Part shown: positions 21,216 through 25,489 of the stretch, piece by piece | How positions within the stretch are numbered: position 1 is the stretch's first letter | Layout: each line of letters begins with the position of its first letter | Assembly: GCA_035263725.1 (NCBI GenBank) | Contig: DATFRC010000116.1 | Span: forward strand, 1 to 25,489 | Direction: 5' to 3' | DNA from: DASXRA01 sp035263725 | GTDB taxonomy: Bacteria; Actinomycetota; Actinomycetes; Mycobacteriales; Jatrophihabitantaceae | DNA length: 25,489 nt | Position numbers and translations under genes: made by a program | Notes under the pieces: generated by a model | Database searches by the model: none | Told to the model about the DNA's origin: nothing | What the model saw: only the letters and a program-made list of their open reading frames with translations

Positions 21216-22634
21216 ATGGAGACAGCACAGGTCGGCGTTACCGGATTGGCGGTCATGGGCCGCAACCTCGCCCGCAACCTGGCTCAGCACGGGCTCGTCG
21301 TAGCCTTGCACAACCGCACCTACGCGCGCACCCAATCGCTCATGTCCGAGCACGGCGACGAGGGACGATTCGTGCCGAGCGAATCGGTGGTCGACTTCGT
21401 GGCCTCGCTCGAGCGTCCCCGGGTGATCATCATCATGGTGCAAGCGGGCGCGGGCACCGACGCTGTGATCGAAGAGCTTGTCCCGCTGCTCGACGACGGC
21501 GACGTCATCGTCGACTGCGGCAACGCCCACTACATGGACACCCGGCGACGCGAGGCCTCGCTTCGTGATCGTGGGCTGCACTTCGTCGGATGCGGCGTGT
21601 CCGGAGGCGAGGAGGGCGCACTGCACGGTCCGTCGATCATGCCGGGTGGCTCGGCCGAGTCGTACGCGCGCCTTGGGCCGATGTTCGAGTCGATCGCGGC
21701 GCAGGTAGACGGCACGCCGTGCTGCGTCCACGTCGGCCCGGACGGTGCCGGCCACTTCGTCAAGATGGTGCACAACGGCATCGAATACGCCGACATGCAG
21801 CTGATCGCCGAGGCGTACGACCTGCTGCGCGCAGGCGTGTCGCCCGAACCGGCTGAGCTCGCCGCGATCTTCAAGTCATGGAACGAGGGCGATCTTGAGT
21901 CGTTCCTGATCGAGATCACCGCCGATGTGCTCGCACACACGGACGCGGAAACCGGCGGGCCGTTCATCGACGTGGTGCTCGATCAGGCCGAGCAGAAGGG
22001 CACCGGTCGCTGGACCGTGCAGAGCGCACTCGACCTCGGCATCCCCATCACCGGCATCGCGGAGGCGACGTTCGCCCGCTCGCTGTCCGGGCACGCGGAC
22101 CAGCGCGCGGCGGCCCGGGACGCCTTCGGCAGCGCGGTGAGCAAGCTCGAGCTCGACGTCGACGACGTGCGCCGCGCCCTGTACGCCTCGAAGGTCGTCG
22201 CGTACGCGCAAGGTTTCGACCACATTGCGGCCGGCAGCGCCGAGTACACCTGGGGCATCGACCGTGGCGCGATGGCGACGATATGGCGCGGCGGCTGCAT
22301 CATCCGGGCCCGCTTCCTCAACCGCATCCGAGAGGCGTACGACGGTGATCCGCAGTTGCCGTCGCTGCTCGTGGCACCGTACTTCGCCGGGGCGGTGCGC
22401 TCCGGTGTCGAGTCGTGGCGGCGCGTGGTGGCGGCGGCGACGTCGGCGGGCATCCCCACGCCGGCGTTCGCGTCATCGCTGGCGTACTACGACGGACTGC
22501 GCCGTGACCGGCTCCCGGCGGCGCTCATCCAGGGGCTACGCGACAACTTCGGGGCGCACACGTACCGACGCGTCGACCGTGAGGGCTCGTTCCACACCGA
22601 CTGGGCCGGCGACGGTACTGAACACGCCGGATGA
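21216..22634 (+). CDS. gndA: 6-phosphogluconate dehydrogenase, long NADP-type form
   Basis: This enzyme oxidatively decarboxylates 6-phosphogluconate to ribulose 5-phosphate in the pentose phosphate pathway. It has 472 residues, the size of the dimeric long form. GLAVMGRNLARN starts the Rossmann fold, and HNRT after the second strand is typical of NADP binding. DCGNAHYMDTRRRE, GCGVSGGEEGALHGPSIMPGG and GHFVKMVHNGIEYADMQLIAEAY hold the substrate and catalytic residues. SWNEGDLESFL, LDQAEQKGTGRWTV and the C-terminal LIQGLRDNFGAHTYRR complete the enzyme. ATG 21216 sits at leaderless spacing from TACGGT, without a ribosome binding site. It is convergent with a second, short-form 6-phosphogluconate dehydrogenase, with a repeat between them. 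Confidence 0.97.
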   Translation: METAQVGVTGLAVMGRNLARNLAQHGLVVALHNRTYARTQSLMSEHGDEGRFVPSESVVDFVASLERPRVIIIMVQAGAGTDAVIEELVPLLDDGDVIVDCGNAHYMDTRRREASLRDRGLHFVGCGVSGGEEGALHGPSIMPGGSAESYARLGPMFESIAAQVDGTPCCVHVGPDGAGHFVKMVHNGIEYADMQLIAEAYDLLRAGVSPEPAELAAIFKSWNEGDLESFLIEITADVLAHTDAETGGPFIDVVLDQAEQKGTGRWTVQSALDLGIPITGIAEATFARSLSGHADQRAAARDAFGSAVSKLELDVDDVRRALYASKVVAYAQGFDHIAAGSAEYTWGIDRGAMATIWRGGCIIRARFLNRIREAYDGDPQLPSLLVAPYFAGAVRSGVESWRRVVAAATSAGIPTPAFASSLAYYDGLRRDRLPAALIQGLRDNFGAHTYRRVDREGSFHTDWAGDGTEHAG

Positions 22635-22659
22635 GCCTCTCGGCGCGCCTCGAGCCACG

Positions 22660-22719
22660 CCGCGCCTCCGGCGCGGGCCGCGTCGCGGCCGGCGAGCTCT
22701 TCGCACGAGCGCTCATCGC
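22660..22719 (-). repeat. Dispersed intergenic repeat, copy 3 (reverse orientation)
   Basis: On the minus strand this 60-base core matches copy 1 (12901-12960) at 54 of 60 positions, including GCGATGAGCGCTCG, GCGACGCGGCCCGCGCC and the hairpin CCGCGCC-GGA-GGCGCGG. Downstream it diverges from copies 1 and 2, though CTCGAGGCGCGCCGAG occupies the place of their second module. It fills the 114-bp gap between two convergent genes, where its hairpin could also act as a transcription barrier. Confidence 0.75.
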
Positions 22720-22748
22720 GCGGTGGTCCCGTTCTCTCGGGTCGCCTG

Positions 22749-23768
22749 TCACTCCCCGGCGGGGAGCTCCACGTGGCCGCCGAAGGCCTGACGCATCGCC
22801 GAGAGCAGCTTGTCGGCGTACAACGCCTCGCCCCTGCTTGAGAACCGCGCGAACAACGATGCGGACAGCACCGGCACCGGCACGCCCTCGTCGATCGCGG
22901 CCTTGACGGTCCAGCGCCCCTCGCCGGAGTCCGACACCCGGCCGGCGAGCCCTTCGAGGGTGGGGTTGGCGGCTAACGCGCCGGCGGTCAGGTCAAGCAG
23001 CCAGGACGCGATGACCGACCCGCGCCGCCACACCTCGGTCACCGCGCCGATGTCGAGGTCGTACTTGTAGTACTGCGGTTGCTCGATCGGGGCGATCTCG
23101 GCCGAGTGCTCGGCCGACTTACTGCCGACGTCGGCATGGGCCAGCACGTTCAGCCCTTCGGCGTACGCGGCCATGAGCCCGTACTCGATGCCGTTATGGA
23201 CCATCTTGACGAAGTGCCCGGCCCCGTTCGGGCCGCAGTGCAGGTAGCCCTTCTCGGCAGGGCTGGGGTCGCCTGTTCGACCCGGCGTGCGCGGCGCCGC
23301 ATCGACGCCGGGCGCGATGCTCGCGAACAACGGGTCCAGGTGCTCCACCACCGACGTCTCGCCGCCGATCATGAGGCAGTAGCCGCGGCGCAGCCCATAG
23401 ACACCGCCGCTCGTTCCGACATCGACGTAATGCAGCTGGCGCGTCGCCAGGGCGGCCGCGCGCTCGATGTCCTCGCGGTAGTTGGTGTTGCCACCGTCGA
23501 TGATGATGTCCCCGGGCTCCAACAGCCCGGCCAGCTGTTCGACCACCGACCCGGTGACAGCCGCGGGGATCATCACCCACACTGCCCGCGGCTTGTCCAG
23601 CTTGGCGACGAAGTCCTCCATGCTGTCGCCGCCTACTGCTCCCTCCCCCGCGAGCGCCTTGACGCTGTCGGGGCTGCGGTCGTACACGACGGCGGTGTGG
23701 CCGTCGTTCATGATGCGCCGCACGATGTTGGCGCCCATGCGGCCGAGGCCGACCATTCCTAGTTGCAT
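22749..23768 (-). CDS. gnd: 6-phosphogluconate dehydrogenase, short form (probably NAD-type)
   Basis: This 339-residue enzyme belongs to the short 6-phosphogluconate dehydrogenase subfamily (YqeC-like), which lacks about 130 C-terminal residues of the long form. MVGLGRMGANIVRR opens the Rossmann fold. The second strand ends YDRS, with Asp where the long paralogue has NRT, which suggests preference for NAD over NADP. DGGNTNYRED, VGTSGGVYGLRRGYCLMIGG, GPNGAGHFVKMVHNGIEYGLM and GEGRWTVKAAIDEGVPVP are the conserved substrate segments. ATG 23768 has AGGAGGT 5 nt upstream and overlaps the pgi stop by one base (TGATG). It is therefore made in an operon with pgi. Confidence 0.95.
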   Translation of the reverse strand: MQLGMVGLGRMGANIVRRIMNDGHTAVVYDRSPDSVKALAGEGAVGGDSMEDFVAKLDKPRAVWVMIPAAVTGSVVEQLAGLLEPGDIIIDGGNTNYREDIERAAALATRQLHYVDVGTSGGVYGLRRGYCLMIGGETSVVEHLDPLFASIAPGVDAAPRTPGRTGDPSPAEKGYLHCGPNGAGHFVKMVHNGIEYGLMAAYAEGLNVLAHADVGSKSAEHSAEIAPIEQPQYYKYDLDIGAVTEVWRRGSVIASWLLDLTAGALAANPTLEGLAGRVSDSGEGRWTVKAAIDEGVPVPVLSASLFARFSSRGEALYADKLLSAMRQAFGGHVELPAGE

Positions 23769-25399
23769 CAGGACCTCCTAGCGGAGCGGTACCGCCGGAT
23801 CAAAGCATTGGTCGAGCTGTCGTGGGCCAGCTCGGATTCGGACTCCAACTCGTCGGCCACCTTCTTGGCGAGCACCTTGCCCAGCTCGACGCCCCACTGG
23901 TCGAAGGAGTTGACGCTCCACACCGTGCCCTGCACGAACACGCTGTGCTCGTACAGCGCTACGAGCTTGCCCAGCGCGGCAGGCGTGAGCCGTTCGAGCA
24001 ACATCGTGTTGGACGGGCGGTTGCCCTCGAACACCCGATGCGGCACCAGCCAGTCGGGGGTCCCTTCCGCGGCGACGGCCGCGGCCGTCTTGCCGAACGC
24101 CAGCGCCTCGGACTGCGCGAAGACGTTGGCAGTGAGCAGGTCGTGGTGTCTGCCGAGTGGGTTGAGCGTGTGCAGGAACCCGATGAAATCGGCCGGGATG
24201 AGCCGGGTGCCCTGGTGGATCAGCTGGTAGAAGCTGTGCTGTCCGTTCGTGCCGGGCTCGCCCCAGTACACCGGAGACGTGTCGTAGTCGACCCGGGTGC
24301 CGTCCAGCGTGACCGACTTGCCGTTCGACTCCATCGTCAGCTGTTGCAGGTACGCCGGAAACCGCTTCAGGTACTGGTCGTACGGAAGGACCGCCTGCGT
24401 CTGCGCGCCGAAGAAGTCGGAGTACCAGACGGTGAGCAGGCCCAGGATGACCGGCAGGTTCTGAGAGAACGGTGCCGTGCGGAAGTGCTCGTCTATCTCA
24501 TGGAACCCGCTGAGCATCTCCCGGAACGCATCCGGTCCGATCGCGATCATCGTCGACAGGCCGATCGCGGAGTCCATCGAGTAACGCCCACCGACCCAGT
24601 CCCAGAAGCCGAACATGTTCATGACGTCGATGCCGAACTTCTCGACCTCCGCGGTGTTCGTCGAGACGGCGACGAAGTGTTTCGCGATCGCGGAGTCGTC
24701 GTGCAGCGCGTCCAGCAGCCATGATCGCGCCGTGTGCGCGTTCGTCATCGTCTCCAGCGTGGTGAACGTCTTTGACGACACGATGAACAGCGTTTCTGCC
24801 GGGTCGAGGTCGCGGGTGGCCTCGGCGAAGTCCGTACCGTCCACGTTGGAGACGAACCGGAAGGTCAGATCACGAGCGCTGTAGTGCCGCAGCGCCTCGT
24901 ACGCCATGACCGGGCCGAGATCGGAGCCACCGATACCGATGTTGACGATGTTCCGGATCGGCGTGCCGGTGTAGCCGCGCCACTGGCCGGCGCGCACCCG
25001 AGTCGCGAACTCACCCATCCGGTCGAGCACCTCGTGCACCGCGGGCACCACATCGACACCGTCGACGGCGATGCGCTCGCCCCGCGGTGCCCGTAGCGCG
25101 ACGTGCAGCACGGCGCGGTCCTCTGTGACGTTGATTTTCTCACCGGCGAACATCGCATCGATACGTGCGCGCAGGCCTGACTCGTCGGCGAGTCGCACCA
25201 GCAGGCGCACCGTCTCGTCGGTGATGCGGTTCTTCGAGTAGTCGAGGTAGATGCCGCAGGCCTCGAGGGCCAGCCGCTCGCCGCGTCCGGGGTCGTCGGC
25301 GAACAGATCGCGCAGGTGGACGTCGCGCACCTGCGCGCAGTGATCGGAAAGCTCCTTCCAGGCGCTTCGTTCAGGCAACGGCGTTGCTGCTTCGACCAT
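23768..25399 (-). CDS. pgi: Glucose-6-phosphate isomerase
   Basis: This enzyme interconverts glucose 6-phosphate and fructose 6-phosphate at the branch between glycolysis and the pentose phosphate pathway. The protein has 543 residues, normal for the large bacterial form. Conserved blocks are NIGIGGSDLGPVMAYEAL, FVSNVDGTDF, SSKTFTTLETMTNA, DWVGGRYSMDSAIGLS (signature 1), WGEPGTNGQHSFYQLIHQG and SFDQWGVELGK (signature 2, with the catalytic lysine). ATG 25399 is preceded by AGGAGGGC. Its stop overlaps the start of the short 6-phosphogluconate dehydrogenase, so the two branch-point enzymes are translationally coupled. The promoter probably lies within 25400-25489 or upstream. Confidence 0.98.
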   Translation of the reverse strand: MVEAATPLPERSAWKELSDHCAQVRDVHLRDLFADDPGRGERLALEACGIYLDYSKNRITDETVRLLVRLADESGLRARIDAMFAGEKINVTEDRAVLHVALRAPRGERIAVDGVDVVPAVHEVLDRMGEFATRVRAGQWRGYTGTPIRNIVNIGIGGSDLGPVMAYEALRHYSARDLTFRFVSNVDGTDFAEATRDLDPAETLFIVSSKTFTTLETMTNAHTARSWLLDALHDDSAIAKHFVAVSTNTAEVEKFGIDVMNMFGFWDWVGGRYSMDSAIGLSTMIAIGPDAFREMLSGFHEIDEHFRTAPFSQNLPVILGLLTVWYSDFFGAQTQAVLPYDQYLKRFPAYLQQLTMESNGKSVTLDGTRVDYDTSPVYWGEPGTNGQHSFYQLIHQGTRLIPADFIGFLHTLNPLGRHHDLLTANVFAQSEALAFGKTAAAVAAEGTPDWLVPHRVFEGNRPSNTMLLERLTPAALGKLVALYEHSVFVQGTVWSVNSFDQWGVELGKVLAKKVADELESESELAHDSSTNALIRRYRSARRS

Positions 25400-25475
25400 G
25401 TGGGCGCCCTCCTGTCGTCGGTTCCCATCACAGCACCTCCGGCAGACTGGATGCCACCGGTCCCCGGTGAACAGC

Positions 25476-25481
25476 TAACCT
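25476..25481 (+). promoter_or_regulatory. Possible -10 box of a leaderless gene starting at the window edge
   Basis: TAACCT is followed by six bases and then GT at 25488-25489, where the window ends. This is the same spacing seen at the other leaderless starts here, so a plus-strand gene may begin with GTG at 25488. The rest of 25400-25475 shows only the pgi ribosome binding site. Confidence 0.3.
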
Positions 25482-25489
25482 CCTCGGGT

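Noticed and set aside
22525..22752. Minus-strand 75-codon frame including MSARAKS
   Set aside because: The central part is repeat copy 3 and the ends fall in neighbouring genes; it is explained by the repeat, not by a protein gene.
24865..25431. 188-codon minus-strand frame beginning upstream of pgi
   Set aside because: It is out of frame with pgi and overlaps its whole 5' third; composition is Arg/Ser/Thr-rich without motifs.

Overview
The window is about 25.5 kb of chromosomal DNA that is roughly two-thirds G+C by eye. It has strong third-position GC bias, many GTG starts, stop/start overlaps, and TANNNT -10 boxes placed only 6-7 nt before start codons. Together with paired LytR-CpsA-Psr (LCP) proteins, a TIGR03089 protein and a ZTP-type leader on glyA, this points to a high-GC Actinobacterium. 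It may be a Frankineae-like lineage, but the sequence alone does not fix the genus. I see no tRNA, rRNA, CRISPR array, prophage or transposase gene.

Positions 1-12051 are a cell-envelope polysaccharide region. A tight plus-strand operon (methyltransferase tail, GT4 glycosyltransferase, small anchored protein, GT-C membrane protein) converges on rmlB-rmlD, which makes dTDP-L-rhamnose. Divergent from rmlB are a PIG-V-like GT-C protein, two tandem LCP phosphotransferases and a TIGR03089 gene. A large GT-C-like membrane protein lies on the opposite strand. The rmlD/LCP/TIGR03089 neighbourhood recalls mycobacterial rmlD-lcp1-Rv3268. The likely shared job is building rhamnose-containing glycan and attaching it to the cell wall.

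Positions 12082-15924 hold acyl-CoA metabolism and regulation. These are scoA/scoB (3-oxoacid CoA-transferase), a stand-alone LuxR-type HTH protein, an acyl-CoA dehydrogenase and a LysE/RhtB exporter. A perfect 12-bp inverted repeat lies in the divergent promoter before scoA.

Positions 15925-19652 hold glyA, preceded by a ZTP (pfl) riboswitch with a visible Shine-Dalgarno-sequestering hairpin, then an AlaX-type editing protein and a GGDEF protein in one minus-strand operon. A 400-bp spacer follows. It contains a 7-codon ORF with a near-perfect Shine-Dalgarno sequence.

Positions 20059-25489 hold an HpnB-like glycosyltransferase, a long NADP-type 6-phosphogluconate dehydrogenase, and a convergent pgi-gnd pair encoding a second, short-form 6-phosphogluconate dehydrogenase.

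The most unusual element is a small dispersed repeat in three intergenic copies (12901, 15929, 22660 reverse). Copies 1 and 2 share 42 identical bases. Copy 1 splits scoA from scoB and is flanked by a 10-bp direct duplication, which looks like insertion of a tiny mobile element that keeps the two genes translationally linked through a 41-codon ORF.
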